Origin: Undaria pinnatifida | Lineage: Eukaryota > Sar > Phaeophyceae > Laminariales > Alariaceae | Reading direction: 5' to 3' | Assembly: GCA_012845835.1 (NCBI GenBank) | Contig: JABAKD010000003.1 | Coordinates: forward strand, 495,984-559,983 | Length of the DNA stretch: 64,000 bases | Shown: piece by piece, positions 11,211-23,260 of the stretch | Position numbering within the stretch: position 1 is the first letter of the stretch | How the letters are laid out: every line of letters begins with the position of its first letter | The notes under the pieces: model-generated | What the model saw: the letters and a program-made list of their open reading frames with translations, nothing else | Told to the model about the DNA's origin: nothing | The model's database searches: none | Translations under genes and position numbers: made by a program

Positions 11211-12637
11211 TGTGAAGGAGTCGTGGTGCCGGATGGTGAGAGGGAAAGGACGCAGAGGTATCAGCTTCGCTTGGAGACAGCACCAGTTCTTCTTTGTCGA
11301 TTTCTTATTATTATTGGCGTTGAGCTATGGGAAGCTCGAGGAAACAGGAAAGGAGAAGGAGGAGGAGTGAGAGCATGGGGGTGGGGTGAGGCTCACAGAG
11401 TTCGCTTTAACTTCCAGCATTGCTGCTGTGCTCTCTTCTGGACCATTACCTATGGAACGTACAAGGAACGTTCTCCTAGGTGTTCTATATTCCCATGAGC
11501 GCTCAACGCGCTTGCTTCTACATATCTTGTCCAGAGGAGGAACGTCCCATTACCGAGAACGTTCTTGTGGTATAAGCTAGCTATTAATAGGTTCTACGGG
11601 TTATCTTCTCCACTGAGAATATTCCGTTCAAGAGAATCTTTTTGTGGCCAACAGACCATGACTCTGCGGGCGATCTTACCTAATGTATTGACAGCTATAC
11701 TGACTGTCTATTACATTAGCCCACCCTGAATAGTCGTATATGCAAACCTCAAGACGGTCGGAGGGTGACGACAAAGTTCATCCTAAAAGACCGGAAAAGG
11801 GGATCGAAGATGCGGCAATTCGAAACAAAGACATGAGGCTATAGATTCCCCCACACCTCGTAATGAGGCCTAGACGCCAAGGATAGGGCCATACACTAAT
11901 AAAGCAGATCGCTGAAAGAAAGGCCATAACAAGATAGAGGAAAACAGAAAACCCAGAATGGAGCGACCCATGTAGAGCAGCCGAAGCTGGAAACCAGAAA
12001 GGAAACCTGAAGACTAAGCGAAGGTAGCTAAGAAAGTCAGAGATCGAAGCGAAGACAAAGAGAGACAAAAGCATATTACCGGAGCGATCTATGTGAGACC
12101 CAGGGGGGAGCGTCCTGCCGACGACGCCAAATTGTGAAGGAGTCGTGGTGCCGGATGGTGAGAGGGAAAGGACGCAGGGGTATCAGCTTCGCTTGGAGAC
12201 AGCACCAGTTCTTCTTTGTCGATTTCTTATTATTATTGGCGTTGAGCTATGGGAAGCTCGAGGAGATAGGAAAGGAGAAGGAGGAGGAGTGAGAGCATAG
12301 GGGTGGGGTGAGGCTCACAGAGTTCGCTTCACCCTCCATTGCTGCTGTGCTCTCTTTTGGACCATTACCTATGGAACGTACAAGGAACGTTCTCCTAGGT
12401 GTTCTATATTCCCATGAGCGCTTAACGCGCTTGCTTCTACCTATTTTGTCCAGAGGAGGAACGTCCCATTACCGAGAACGCTCTTGTGGTATAAGCTAGC
12501 TATTAATAGGTTCTACGGGTTATCTTCTCCACTGAGAATATTCCGTTCAAGAGAATCTTTTTGTGGCCAACAGACCATGACTCTGCGGGCGATCTTACCG
12601 AATGTATTGCCAGCTATTATACTGACACTCTATCACA
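11211..12637 (-). mobile_element. TRIM: miniature LTR retrotransposon, complete
   Basis: Two 505-bp direct repeats (11211-11715 and 12133-12637) flank 417 bp that lacks coding capacity. Read on the minus strand each LTR begins TGT(A/G)ATAGA and ends CCTTCACA (TG...CA). Just inside the minus-strand 5' LTR is TGGCGTCGTCGGCAGGA, which begins TGG and is complementary to a tRNA 3' end in CCA, so it is a primer-binding site. A purine tract (AGGGTGGG) precedes the other LTR. GGTC flanks both ends (11207-11210 and 12638-12641) as a target duplication. The near-identical LTRs imply recent insertion. It needs an autonomous partner elsewhere. Confidence 0.88.
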
Positions 12638-12699
12638 GGTCTACTCCGAAGAATATTAGTGGCATGTCTTCACAAGGAGGTGTTTAGTATGGTTATAAT

Positions 12700-12945
12700 A
12701 TGTCCCCCTCAAAAACGGGTCGTATAGTTCTTCGCGCACAGATAGAGTGAGATTAGCATTGATCACCCTGTTGACCCTGGTACAAGACACGCCGTAGTAG
12801 TTCTAAGGGGAGTCGCCGACCTAGATAATGAGGACACGCACCCAGTAATACGCGCGATATCGGAGTATCCCACAGCTTGTAAAAACGAGTTTCGACGAAA
12901 TATTCCATCTCAACGCTGGACTGTATTTTTATCTTCATAATACAC
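12700..12945 (+). repeat. 230-bp dispersed repeat (family C)
   Basis: CACCCTGTTGACCCTGGTAC ... GGGGAGTCGCCGACCTA ... GAGTTTCGACGAAATATTCC ... CTGTATTTTTATCTTCAT. One of about a dozen copies. No promoter boxes or coding were recognised. Confidence 0.7.
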
Positions 12946-13065
12946 TCTGTCTGCCGGTATACCCGAGGCACATCTACGAGCGCTACGAGAGAGGTAGCCT
13001 TTTTTTTTTTTGCTAATTTCGGTTCCGAAATGACGGGGGCTCCTTACCCCAAAATCGCCGGAATT

Positions 13066-14560
13066 TCGACATTTTTTTTTGCGATACGAAATTGTAGTAT
13101 ACCTAGACCATAATTTTGTTCATCGAGTTTAGCACTTCCAGTTTTACTCGAAATCATTTTTTTGGGTGAGGGCATAGAGCCCCTCTCAAGCCAAGAACCT
13201 TGCAGCGAAAAAATGCTGGCGCAACTCCACCACCACCGTCTTATTAATATTAGTAGCATCTGTCCACCCCGAGCATGACGCACAACCAGATTTTTTATAC
13301 CCGGGTACACACCCGAGCATGACACACAACCACAGCTTTAGTCCAGAGTATATACCTCCTCCGTCCCATAAGTCTGGTCGATTATGTTTTTGTACGAACC
13401 CTTGACGGTGTCCGATCTGATTTGCGATGTTTTTTCGATATTTTGGCTGTTTTTTTTAGTTAGCTAAAACCATTTTGTGTTTTGTTTCTTTTGCAGCTCG
13501 GTGTGTAACCATGCGGCCGAACGGCCACGAAAACATTAGCCGGCTCCAAAATCGCAGCATTTCGCTCATTTTCCGAGAAAAACGAAAGAGACCCGAGAGA
13601 ACGAAAATCGGCCCAAATTGAAGAGAAAAAAAACGCGAAAATCGCGAAAAAAACGCAAAAATCGCGAAAGGAACGTTGATTTTGGCATTATTTCGTTTGA
13701 AACAAACCTATGCAAGCGGTATGTAACATTTTTTTTCCATCATGATATCTCTCCTACGACGTGAAAACGTCTAAAACCGGCCAATAGTGGTTCTTAAGGG
13801 ATGAAGAAGCCCCAAATGGGGTAAATTTTGACATGATTAAAGTATTGAAAACCAACATATTTTCGTTTTTCCTCGGCTTCCTCTCTCTCTGCGCTTTCTC
13901 TTTTTAACGATACCAGCAATAGGATCATCGTCAACCGTGTTAAACCCAAACCACCAAACGCTCAAACGCCCATAACCGACCAGACTGATGGGACAGAGGA
14001 AGTATATACACGCCCTACTACTCGGTGCTAGGCACACCCTTGCTTGGTTTCCTACCAAAAGTATTGCAAAAAAAGGTGCCTTCTACGTGTCGCGCGTGGC
14101 AAGCCCGCGGGTGGCGCGCGGCATTCGGATGAATGGATGGAAGGACGCCTTACGCACTAGGACAAAAGGCAGAAGGAAGCGAGCGGTGTTTATATTAGAG
14201 CGACATCACACCGAACACACTTGAAGGAAGGACGCCGTGCATTTGCACGAGCGGAATCCCATCCATCTACGACTTGATGGCATCGCGATCAAATATGGAG
14301 AGGAACGAAAAATGAGCCTATCTGAGCCTATCTATGGGCTAAAGTGAGTGGGGGGGCGGCCCTTTTTATCGGTCATACTACAGCAGTAGGAGCTACTGTT
14401 TATATACATATCAACAACCAAAAGTGTCATGAAAGCACTCCCGCTTGGCCGAAGTGACCGCGCCACGATATAACTAGACAAATACAATGTTGTTGCGTTA
14501 CAGTGGCGCAGAGACTTACGGTACTTGTACAGATCAGATATTTCACATATCTCTTAATGC
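13066..14560. other. Unassigned sequence
   Basis: Contains CGCGAAAATCGCG-rich sequence near 13630-13670 and short ORFs without coding character. Confidence 0.4.
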
Positions 14561-14582
14561 CGAACACAATCAAAAGATAATC

Positions 14583-14665
14583 CCTTCATCATGGTTCATT
14601 ACATAGTTTCGCGAGCGGCTGTCATGGTTCAATACATAGTTTCGCGGGCGGCTGCTCGTACACGT
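14583..14665. repeat. Two-copy 39-bp tandem repeat
   Basis: CATGGTTCA(T/A)TACATAGTTT CGCG(A/G)GCGGCTG occurs twice in a row. Confidence 0.75.
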
Positions 14666-14999
14666 CACACGGGTTACCATAACGGTGTCAAAAACGTTCA
14701 ACAAAGGACTTATTACGAATGATTTATTGGTGACTGCAGAGTTTCGCGAGAGGCGATGTTTCACGGACAGCGCTATCCGTCGAAGCACTTCTACACGAAA
14801 ACAAAAACAACATAATTTTGAAAGCGTTTTTGCCACCCAGGCGAGGGAGCATAGCCACAGAGCAGGGACAAGGCACACAACCCGATCAGTTCAGTCATGA
14901 TACAAACGGGCGCTCTCAAGGAGCAAAGATCAGACAAGAGCCCGCCCACGATTCGCTCCAGAAATTTCGCGAGCGATTCCGTGCCTGCGTACAGGTGTA

Positions 15000-15245
15000 T
15001 TGCTAAGTGTCATACGAAGCCCAAATTACTAGACAAACTACTCAAGCATGCGTTCATATATATAAACACCCTGTTGACCTTGATGCTACACTGTACGAGT
15101 AGTTGCAAGGGGAGTCGCCGACCTATATCCTCAATGAGGACACACAACCCATAATATTATAATATGCGCGATCGTAGTATCACACACAGCTTGCTAAAAT
15201 GAGTTTCGACAAAATATTCGATCTCACAGCTGGAGTGTATTTTAA
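15000..15245 (+). repeat. Family C copy
   Basis: CACCCTGTTGACC, AAGGGGAGTCGCCGACCTAT, AATGAGTTTCGACAAAATAT, ACAGCTGGAGTGTATTTT. Confidence 0.7.
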
Positions 15246-15252
15246 TTCTTAT

Positions 15253-15485
15253 ACATGTAAAAAACGGGTCTTAGAGTTTCCGCGCACAGACTGATTAACA
15301 TCTCCCTGTTGACCCTGGTACAAGCTACACTATCTGTAGTTCCAAGGGGAGTCGCCGAACTACGTTAATGAAGCCACACTCAGTAATACGTGCGATCGGA
15401 GTATCACACACAGCTTGCAAAGATGAATTTCGACGAAATTTTCCACGATCTCGCAGCTGGAGTGCATTTTTATCTTCATAGTCTA
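15253..15485 (+). repeat. Family C copy, tandem to the previous one
   Basis: AAAACGGGTCTTAGAGTTTC ... GATGAATTTCGACGAAATTT ... GCTGGAGTGCATTTTTATCT. Confidence 0.7.
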
Positions 15486-16049
15486 ATAACTACGACCCAG
15501 GATAGACCCAGTATCCATAACGGGCTTCAAAAATTCGCGAGCGGTAATTTTTCACCTAAAGAGCATTTCGTCGGAACATTCTCTCACGAAAAGAAGTAAG
15601 AAGAAGAATGACCACCGGAGAGGGGGGGGGGGAACAATATTTTCAGCGTAGGACACGGCACAAAGCCGATCAGTTCAATCATGATGATGCAAGCGAGCGC
15701 TCTCAATGAAGGAGCAGCTAGCTGCAGCACGCCACCAATAAAAAAAAGACAACCTGGCGGGCATGCATTTCTTGACGCATGTGTATGCATTGGGTAGAAT
15801 GTGCATGATGTGCACATATTTTGAAGATTGTTCACTTTTAATCAATTGCGTAAAACTCTTTCGTGTCGAAACACGCCGCCCGCGGCACACCAATGCGGCG
15901 ACCCCTCTACACACGGGAGAAACGAACAGCACACTCTCTATACGAACATCAATCACCATAAAACTAACAGTAAGAGCCGGCAGCAATGCTCACTGACAAG
16001 TCTACTACCGACCAAAACACGCTTTTTAATCATCACTACTACTGTTTAC

Positions 16050-16320
16050 TTCCCAGCTCAACTCGTACGACGCTTTATTTACCCTCAGCGACCTTCTGGA
16101 CAAAACCATGGGCACAGGTCCCTTCCCTGCCCCCCCCGATACGTGCCTTCATTTTCGTCACGCATAGGGATCAGCATTCCCCCCTTTCAGCTTTGTATGC
16201 TCGTCGAATTTCATCGAATTATGCCAACTCACGCTCTCGTGCTTTCCGCCTGTCCATATTTTACGCAAGAAAAAGTCCCTACGAGCACCAACATGCACTC
16301 GGAAGGATTCGACCCTGCAT
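16050..16320 (-). mobile_element. Family A SINE, diverged copy
   Basis: Shares CAACTCACGCTCTCGTGCTT, CAAGAAAAAGTCCCTACGAG and GCACTCGGAAGGATTCGA in order, with many substitutions; the head is unrecognisable. Confidence 0.5.
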
Positions 16321-16400
16321 CATTGCATTAGTAGGGACGACATCCACCTACTACGCCACAGAAGACACAATCGTCCGCGCTGAAGGTCGGCTACAAGGTA

Positions 16401-16569
16401 CAGTAAAGTGGTCCCTCTAAAGCGCCGGCGTGTGCCCGCCGCAATTACCGGCACTATATTGGCAACCGGCCTACTCCATACTGCCACTACTGGCTGCCCA
16501 ATCTGCACCAAAGGACTTCACAGGCACTGTAGCGGGCAACCGGCATTATAGAGGGACCACTACTTACTG
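16401..16569. mobile_element. 169-bp Tc1-like MITE
   Basis: Ends CAGTAAAGTGGTCCCTCTA and TAGAGGGACCACTACTTACTG are inverted copies with a 3-bp indel. Both sides are flanked by TA (16399-16400, 16570-16571). The internal ACCGGCACTATATTGGCA word resembles the AGTGGCA repeats of the larger element at 29731-30755. Twenty bases near its right end (16518-16537) also occur at 5-24 with one mismatch. Confidence 0.75.
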
Positions 16570-18330
16570 TACTCTGCAAAAACGACGAGAAAACGAAGGC
16601 AAGCAAAAACACAAGGGAGTGTGCAGGCAAGCGAACCAGCAGGCAAGCAAGATCAAGCAAGAAGAGAGCATGCGGTAAAAGCATCGACGTCGACACCCCC
16701 ACCCCCACCCACAACAAACGGGGCTCCCCCCCCTTACTACAAGAAAAAAAAAACACTACTCATATATACCATCAGCTACTGCGTACCAGGGAGGTGGCCG
16801 CAGTCGCCGATCAATCGCGTCCTTCCTTTGTACCCGTCCCCCGCCCGCCCCCCCCTCGTCTACGCCAACAGCACAATTTAACAAAAAACGGGAAAAAGAG
16901 AGAGGGAAAGCATTCCGCGATACCAGTGCACAAAACAAAGTGCCTGGAACTTATGGTAACATACAGCAACGCGTCGTTGCATCTCGCCCTTCCGAGAGTA
17001 TACTAGTGGTAACAGCAGTAGTAAATTGTTGTACGGCAAGTCAAGTCAAATCAGCACATAAAAGCGAGGAGCAAAAAGGGCAAAAAAATACGCCGGAAAG
17101 CTGCGCCCCCGCCCCCCCCCCCCCCCTTCCCCCCCCCTCTGGCTACGTAGTATAGTCTATATACCACGTAGAAAGACTACCATCCTAATAAATTTACAAC
17201 GAACGCTGACAGGGCAGCAGGCAGCAGACAGGAGCAGTAGTTGTCGCAGTGGTACGCTGCGTACTGCTTTTTTTGCGCAATCCTCGCTTGATGCATGCGG
17301 GGGGCATACAACAGGTACGACAGCACGTACGGTCGGGTGAATGGGGACAGATCAACTCCCACGCACGTGTCAAAAAATCAACTCGCACGCACGCACGCAC
17401 AGAAAAAAAGATAAAAATCGCACGCACGTGTCCCAAGAGATCAGTAGTATCACACGCACACGCGACGGACAATATAATCATGCCAAAATCAGTAAACCAA
17501 ACGCGTTGTAAACAGATCAAACCACGCGCACACACAGCAAGCGCGGTTGCAAAAAAAGTCGTCATCGTACCACACGCGTCCAAAAATGATACCACTACCC
17601 ACAGATACGCTAGGTAGATCAAGTCACACGCACACGCACAACGCATGCACGCATCAAACAATAAAAAAGATATCACAACCGAACAGGTTCAAGGGGGGGG
17701 CACGTTCGAGAAGCCCCTCACTTCTCCTTACCTACTTATACTCTTCTACCACTACCATTACGATTTCTACCTGTCTACTACTTGATATCATACCTATACA
17801 TAAGCCGGGTCGAAGGCACACTAGACTTCGCTGTGCACCACTAATAGACGGGCCTACAACACAGCGTAGTAGTAGTTGTAGCAGCAGTACTAGTTAGACA
17901 CAGCAATGGCAACTCTACACAGCGGCTCAAAAAAACAGACAGCCGATCTGCGCAGCAGCAGCAGCGCGGCGGCAGCAGCTCTAGCCTTGCCGACCGGAAG
18001 ACGCCCGGAACATATGTACACATATGCATAAAATACATGCATGCGCGCAGACATGAAACGCCGTGGTGCTCTGTACGAGTAAAACAAAAAAATCAAAAAT
18101 CAAAAACGGATCCCGTGGATTGACCTTTCACCAACCTTCACAACTCTGACACCACCACCACCACCACCATCATCGCCATTGGCAGCAGCAGCAGTGCAGT
18201 AGTATCATATCGTGAGGGCGTGCGAAAAACATCGTGTTACGGGGATGGCTATGTAATAGAGCGCCGCCGCAAATGCGCGCAACTAAGCTTATATTTAAAA
18301 CCAATGAGATCTTATTTTTTTTTGCCAGGG
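16570..18330. other. Unassigned, low-complexity-rich sequence
   Basis: Poly(C) at 17108-17137, an ACGCAC-rich stretch at 17370-17650, and CAG/CAC runs at 17940-18200. No gene is supported. Confidence 0.4.
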
Positions 18331-18628
18331 CAATCAAATATGCCAATTCCACGTACTATGTGCAAAATAGTACACCGCAAAAAATGCTGCTATCGTATGC
18401 ACGAGTGCTGATGTCATGCACCGACAATCTTCCCATGACACGAAACTTAAAAGCACACGCAGCAGACATAAAACAGCTTGAAAACAGCAGGCAGCAGCAG
18501 CAGCAGCAGCAGCTATTAATAGCTGCAGTCGCATCACGACAAGAATAACCCAACGCACATACACGCCACAAACGCATATATGCCCATGCATGCACAACTG
18601 TGGATGATATTGTATTGTAGGTCCTTGC

Positions 18629-18765
18629 CTCTCAGCAAAAAACGCCACCATAGCATACCCCTTCGCCAGCATCGTGGCCAGGTCGCGCTCTGATACGCCC
18701 TCTTTTGCCCCAGAGAAAATCAAAACCCATCTCCGCCCCTCGATCAAGCAAACGCAAACTCTCGG
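18629..18765 (-). CDS. Candidate internal exon, unknown protein
   Basis: Minus-strand open segment reading GRRWVLIFSGAKEGVSERDL then ATMLAKGYAMVAFFAER. It follows an AAAAAAG acceptor-like site and ends GAGAG|GCAAGG, which resembles a GC-type donor. It lies 1.1 kb downstream of the Thr/Ala-rich ORF on the same strand, so it could belong to that gene. The case rests only on composition and weak splice signals. Confidence 0.25.
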
Positions 18766-19888
18766 CTTTTTTCTATGCCACTGGCACATTTTTTTTTTTT
18801 TTCACTGATTGTAATCTGGCGCCCATCGAAAAAGTTCAATAAAACAAAAGCAAAAAAACGTCGACGTAACTCGTCCTTCTACATCTATAGAGGGGAGGGG
18901 GGGGGGGGGGGGGGGGCAGCATGATCATCATCAGCATCTCACTGTCGAAGTAAATGATACCAGTACCCTGCGGTACATGCATCACATAGCGCGTGCCCTC
19001 TATTGAGCACACTCCCGCGTGCGCGCATGAGCTCGTGTATTATACCAGGTATAGTACGGGTCCCCCGATAAGATAGTATGGGTCCTCCAATAAGCCCAAT
19101 AACGCGGCATCCCGATAGATATACAGCAGTATTAATAGTAGTGATATCCAAAGGGCGATCCAACAATCGATTGGCGCGCCTGGGTAACTGCACTCATAAG
19201 CTGGAATGAATGAGGTGGCTTCCCCCATTAAAACGCGGTCATATTATTGCGCTGGCACACCGCACCGCCATACCGGCGGACCCCTACTGCTTGCTGTGAC
19301 AGGCACCTGTTCCATACCTGTGGGTACGAGAAAAATCAAAGCCTTTATATGAGTGTACGCAAGCTTGTGGTGTACGTGGTGGTAATGATACTGCAACGCA
19401 AGAAAGCGAGCCACAAAAAAAATACGATGATATGATCATCAGCAACCACGTGTCACACGAAAGTAAAAAACGATCGGGCTTGCCCAGCGTCAGTCACCCC
19501 TCCTTGCTAGCCAAGGAACAGACAACCGCCGCCGAGGGGGGTAAGCAGGGGGGTTACAAGCCTCTCGCCAACCGGAGCGGAGCGCTACCGCCCACAACAA
19601 CAACCAATGCAAAGCCAGTCAGGAGAGCATGTTGGAAAGGCAAAGATTTTCAATCAGCGCAAGGAATCCTCCCCCACGCCAGAGATCTAACTTTTTGTTT
19701 GTTGTGCTTCGTACTCAATCGTGCAATGACAAACCTTCGCAAAAACTTTCGGAAGCCTACTTCTTCTGCACGCTGCTGCGCAACAAGAACAACCCACCGC
19801 GGGTTACAGGGGTGTGTGGGTGTGCACAGCAAGCAGTGCCCGCTGGCTTGCCGCAAGAGCAGCACGCACTCAGCGCGAGCTCTTCTAT

Positions 19889-20476
19889 CTAAGGTGCTAT
19901 CACGTTCACCGACCTACTAACCGCCTTGTTGCTGTCGTTCAGCTTTTCCGCCTCCATCTCCTGCACCATGTCCACCCAAGCGGAGTTTCCTGAGCCCAAA
20001 AAATCTTGCAACGCACGACCAGAATCTGATGCTGCAGACTCAGCGCCGCCAATGACGCAGCCATCCTCTGCGCCGCCTGAAACCGCCGACAGCGAGCCCT
20101 CCTCGTGGGGAGGCAGCGCTAGGAACTTGCGCTGAGCGATGTTTGCGGTGGTGGGGGTCGTAGCAGTGGCGGCAGGTGTAGTGGTGGCTGCTGCTGCCCG
20201 GGATTGCTGCTGCCGTCGTTGGCGCCGCACAGCGGTGCACGTGTCGAAAAACGGGTCGAGGATTGTGGAGATCTGCCCGAGAGACAGCACAGCAGCAGCT
20301 TCCGGGGATGCCTGTCGGACGGGCTGGTCTGCTTGGCTGGTGGACTTGGGATGGGGAGGCGGCATGCTCTTGTTGACGAGGGATCGGTGGCGGTTGGTCC
20401 TAGGTGGTGCTGCTGCTGTTGTCGTGGTCGTTGTTGTGGTTGACTTTCGCGATGGAGTCCTCTGCTTGCAGCACAT
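19889..20476 (-). CDS. Hypothetical Thr/Ala/Gln-rich ORF
   Basis: Open from an ATG at 20476 to a stop at 19889, about 195 residues. The frame is open upstream to 20746 without another convincing start. It starts with poly-Thr and Ala/Pro runs. It then contains a more ordered stretch (AAVLSLGQISTILDPFFDTC), a Gln/Arg-rich patch (RRQRRQQQ), a TTPAATATTP low-complexity segment, and an acidic C-terminal part (WVDMVQEMEAEKLNDSNKA). The charge pattern suggests this frame is the coding one, rather than the overlapping 223-residue minus frame or the 210-residue plus frame. GCG|GTTAGT at 19922/19921 could be a donor, in which case the visible C-terminus is intron. No family is recognised. Confidence 0.4.
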   Translation of the reverse strand: MCCKQRTPSRKSTTTTTTTTAAAPPRTNRHRSLVNKSMPPPHPKSTSQADQPVRQASPEAAAVLSLGQISTILDPFFDTCTAVRRQRRQQQSRAAAATTTPAATATTPTTANIAQRKFLALPPHEEGSLSAVSGGAEDGCVIGGAESAASDSGRALQDFLGSGNSAWVDMVQEMEAEKLNDSNKAVSRSVNVIAP

Positions 20477-20749
20477 CGCTGTGTGGAGTGGCGGGCGGGG
20501 AGCGTGGCAGCAATATAAGATAAGCAAGTGCGATGAAAAGCTTTGTTCGCGCGCGTCTCTTGGATCGAAAAACCACGTGTTGAGATGGTTGTGTGGTGGC
20601 AGAGAGTGGGTACGTGGGTTTTCACGGGTATTCTCTCTGAGGCGGAGTGACCTCGTACGTAGCACCTGTGACGTGAAAATGGTTGCTGATGTAGGCTGTG
20701 GGCCTGGCTGGCACATTGCAGAGGCTGCTGACTGGATGCGGTCCAATGT

Positions 20750-21270
20750 TCTGACTCAACTGGCCGGTTGAATTCGATCCTAGGATTCAACTGTCAAACA
20801 GCAAAAAGTGACCGGACCCATCAAACCCGGCTTCCCCGTTATTCCTTGGAAGGCGTGTTTATTAAAGCACACGTACTTATACGTACTCGGTTCAGCTTGA
20901 AATTGCCTGTAGCAAGCACGTGCAGCAGCACGGGAGGTGCTTTTGAGGCGAAGGCACGCGCTCGCACGCTCACAGGCACGGACATAGCCCGCAGGCACCG
21001 CAGGCTATGAAGTTTCTGTACGCCCTTCGACGCGAGGTGTTCGCGCTTCACGCTCGCGCACCCCAAAACTTTGTCCGATCTCCGGCGGCCATCCCGTTGA
21101 GCATTGCGGAGCAGAGAGGGCAGGCTTCTCTCGTCAGGCATGGGCAGGGGTGCGGGTCCGGCTGCGGCTGTGTGTGCGACGTGCAGGTATGACGGAAACA
21201 GTGAATGGCTTGGTGTAGTCCTTGCTCAGGTCGAGAGTGCAGTGTGGTGTGAGAAGCTTTTTGTTTGCGG
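20750..21270. other. Unassigned GC-richer sequence upstream of the Thr/Ala-rich ORF
   Basis: Short ORFs on both strands have no family features. It may hold 5' exons or a promoter of the 19889-20476 ORF, but no signal is clear. Confidence 0.3.
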
Positions 21271-21274
21271 GATC

Positions 21275-21613
21275 TCTGCTTGCTTGTTGTTCTCGCATTG
21301 ACTCGCATAATCAAGTTCGTGGTCACAGGACGGGCTCCAGTCACTCTGGAGCTGAGGAATACCCGAGGGAAAACACAAACCAAAGGTTTACACGACTACC
21401 TGGGACATCACAGCTGACGCAATTCATCCCTCCACCAGAAACATATAAAAGTGAAATCGGGAGTCAGCCTACGATGTGCCAGGTCCATACTGGTGCATGC
21501 GTCTCACTACTTGCGCCTGGAAAAACCGACCATACCGCTTGCCACCCAAGGAAGACTGCCGCGTACGAGTATAATGCACGTAGTACCTGTCACTACGCAT
21601 ACGCACGACAGAC
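21275..21613 (-). mobile_element. (AAC)n-tailed SINE (family B), long copy
   Basis: Minus orientation: from GCGTCTGTCGTGCGTATGCG through TATAAAAGTGAAATC (complement) to the 3' hairpin GCTCCAGTCACTCTGGAGC and a short (AAC) tail. The hairpin has a 7-bp perfect stem in nearly every copy. Confidence 0.75.
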
Positions 21614-21616
21614 GCT

Positions 21617-21617
<1 letters not shown>

Positions 21618-21707
<90 letters not shown>

Positions 21708-21717
21708 CGTTGTTGTT
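21618..21717. repeat. (GTT)n microsatellite, about 33 units
   Basis: About 100 bp of nearly perfect GTT, with one GTC near the end. It begins right after the 5' end of one family B copy and forms the tail of the neighbouring family H copy. It creates false poly-Val and poly-Cys ORFs. Confidence 0.95.
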
Positions 21718-21890
21718 TACATAAAAAATCTAGAGTCCGTGGTCACACAAATGTGCTGGAGCCCTACTAATATGAAGATCCGAAAAACAAATGAAATAAA
21801 AATTCTTCCGGGAAATACTACGCTTTCCCGCCTAAAACGCACGATACGAAGAAGGCGCACTATTAATAGTGAAAAGGTCCAAAATGTGCA
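21700..21890 (-). mobile_element. Second (AAC)n-tailed element (family H)
   Basis: Shares TCTAGAGTCCGTGGTCACAC, TGCTGGAGCCCT and AATACTACGCTTTCCCGCCT with 22920-23080. On the minus strand its 3' end carries the (AAC)n tail. Confidence 0.65.
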
Positions 21891-22054
21891 AACTGAACTC
21901 ACACGGCCGCGGGTATCCGCTCAACTACAGGCAGCATAGAGTTCCCCCGTTCCCAACACTAACCAACTCGCTGCAACAAACTACAGCGGTTCGTACGAAC
22001 CGCACGGTAATCGTGAGCACAGACGAACGCGCCTGCTGTCTGGAGTGCTGTCAG

Positions 22055-22056
22055 AG

Positions 22057-22088
<32 letters not shown>

Positions 22089-22265
22089 CTCACATTAACT
22101 TGCATAATCAAGTCCGTGGTCACAGGACAGGCTCCAGTCACTCTGGAGCTGAGGAATACCCCAGGGAAAAACACACACAACCCAAGGTGGTACACGCATA
22201 TATCACAGCTGACGCAATTCATGCCTCCACCAGAAACATATAAAAGTGAAATCGGTGTCGACCCG
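22055..22265 (-). mobile_element. Family B copy
   Basis: (GTT)10 at 22058-22087, then CACAGGACAGGCTCCAGTCA, and the body up to GTGAAATCGG; truncated at its 5' end. Confidence 0.75.
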
Positions 22266-22345
22266 CGGGCATGCAGTGAAACAGGAGCAATCGAATCAAA
22301 GATGCCACCTCTGGTATCTCCGAGTCGCAAAATATCAGTGGTACA

Positions 22346-22525
22346 GCGGCGGTGGAGATCCCTGTAGTGCCGGTTTAATAGTGCCTAATTTCCATACAAT
22401 GCGGGTTGAATCGCTTTTTACATGTTTATGTACTAGTTTCACCGTCGCTGATATGTAGTCTAGTGCTGATTTTCTCGACAATGCTCGTATTACATACGGG
22501 CACTATGAGGAGACCACTACTCTAA
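22346..22525. mobile_element. Relic of a Tc1-like MITE
   Basis: GTGGAGATCCCTGTAGTGCC at the left and GGGCACTATGAGGAGACCAC at the right are degenerate inverted copies resembling the 16.4-kb MITE ends. Confidence 0.35.
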
Positions 22526-22734
22526 ATGATACCAAATACGCAGCAGCAACGACGTATGCCAATTTTCTCGGTGCAGCGGTGATGCGTATCGGTTCAGTTA
22601 GGTGGCTTGCGAGGCCCTCTTCCCTCTTGCACAATGGGGGGCTATCCATGAGGAAGTTGGCTGCTATTACACACTGCTGCAGGAGGTCGTAGTCGCTGGG
22701 ATAGAGACCTGAGACCCTAATATTCTATGCACGT

Positions 22735-22810
22735 TGTTGTTGTTCTCGCATTAGCTCGCATAATCAAGTCCGTGGTCACAGCACGTACAAGGTACCAGGT
22801 ACGTACTTGC
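22735..22810 (-). mobile_element. Family B fragment
   Basis: GTTGTTGTTCTCGCATTAGC and AAGTCCGTGGTCACAG only, followed by the word TACCAGGTA. Confidence 0.5.
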
Positions 22811-22919
22811 TGGTGGTCCTTCAGGGCCCTTCGTGTTTGCCCTGCTGCTGTTCGGCATTTATTGGCTCAGTAGACTCAACAATCTCATTGATCATTGAAG
22901 CAGCTGTTCTTTGCATTAG

Positions 22920-23080
22920 CCAGTTGTTGTTGTCGTTTATCTTGTCAAAAATCTAGAGTCCGTGGGCACACAGAGGTGCTGGAGCCCTAGGAAGATCCGA
23001 AAAACCAGATGAAATCGAAATTCGTCTGGGAAATACTACGCTTTCCCGCCTAAAACGCACGATACGAAGAAGGCGCACAT
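22920..23080 (-). mobile_element. Family H copy
   Basis: GTTGTTGTCG tail remnant, TCTAGAGTCCGTGGGCACAC, GAAATACTACGCTTTCCCGC, ACGATACGAAGAAGGCGCAC. Confidence 0.65.
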
Positions 23081-23179
23081 CCATGTATGGAACCCCTGTG
23101 AAAATTCAGACCACGACTTTTTTTTTGTCGCGCTGTGCATCAGTAGCAGGCGCCCCCTGTAGAGTACTCGTATTACATC

Positions 23180-23183
23180 ATAG

Positions 23184-23218
<35 letters not shown>

Positions 23219-23260
23219 CTCACATAACTCTCGTAAACAAGTACGTGGTCACAGCAGTAG
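23180..23260 (-). mobile_element. Family B fragment with (GTT)n tail
   Basis: (GTT)12 at 23182-23218, then CTCACATAACTC and AAGTACGTGGTCACAG, then unrelated sequence. Confidence 0.5.

Noticed and set aside
20119-20790. 223-residue minus ORF and 210-residue plus ORF overlapping the Thr/Ala-rich ORF
   Set aside because: Both are Ser/Pro/His- or Val-rich without ordered or acidic segments; the 19889 frame is more protein-like.
21222-21939. ORFs with long poly-Cys or poly-Val runs
   Set aside because: They are (GTT)n read in different frames; the flanking residues come from SINE sequence.
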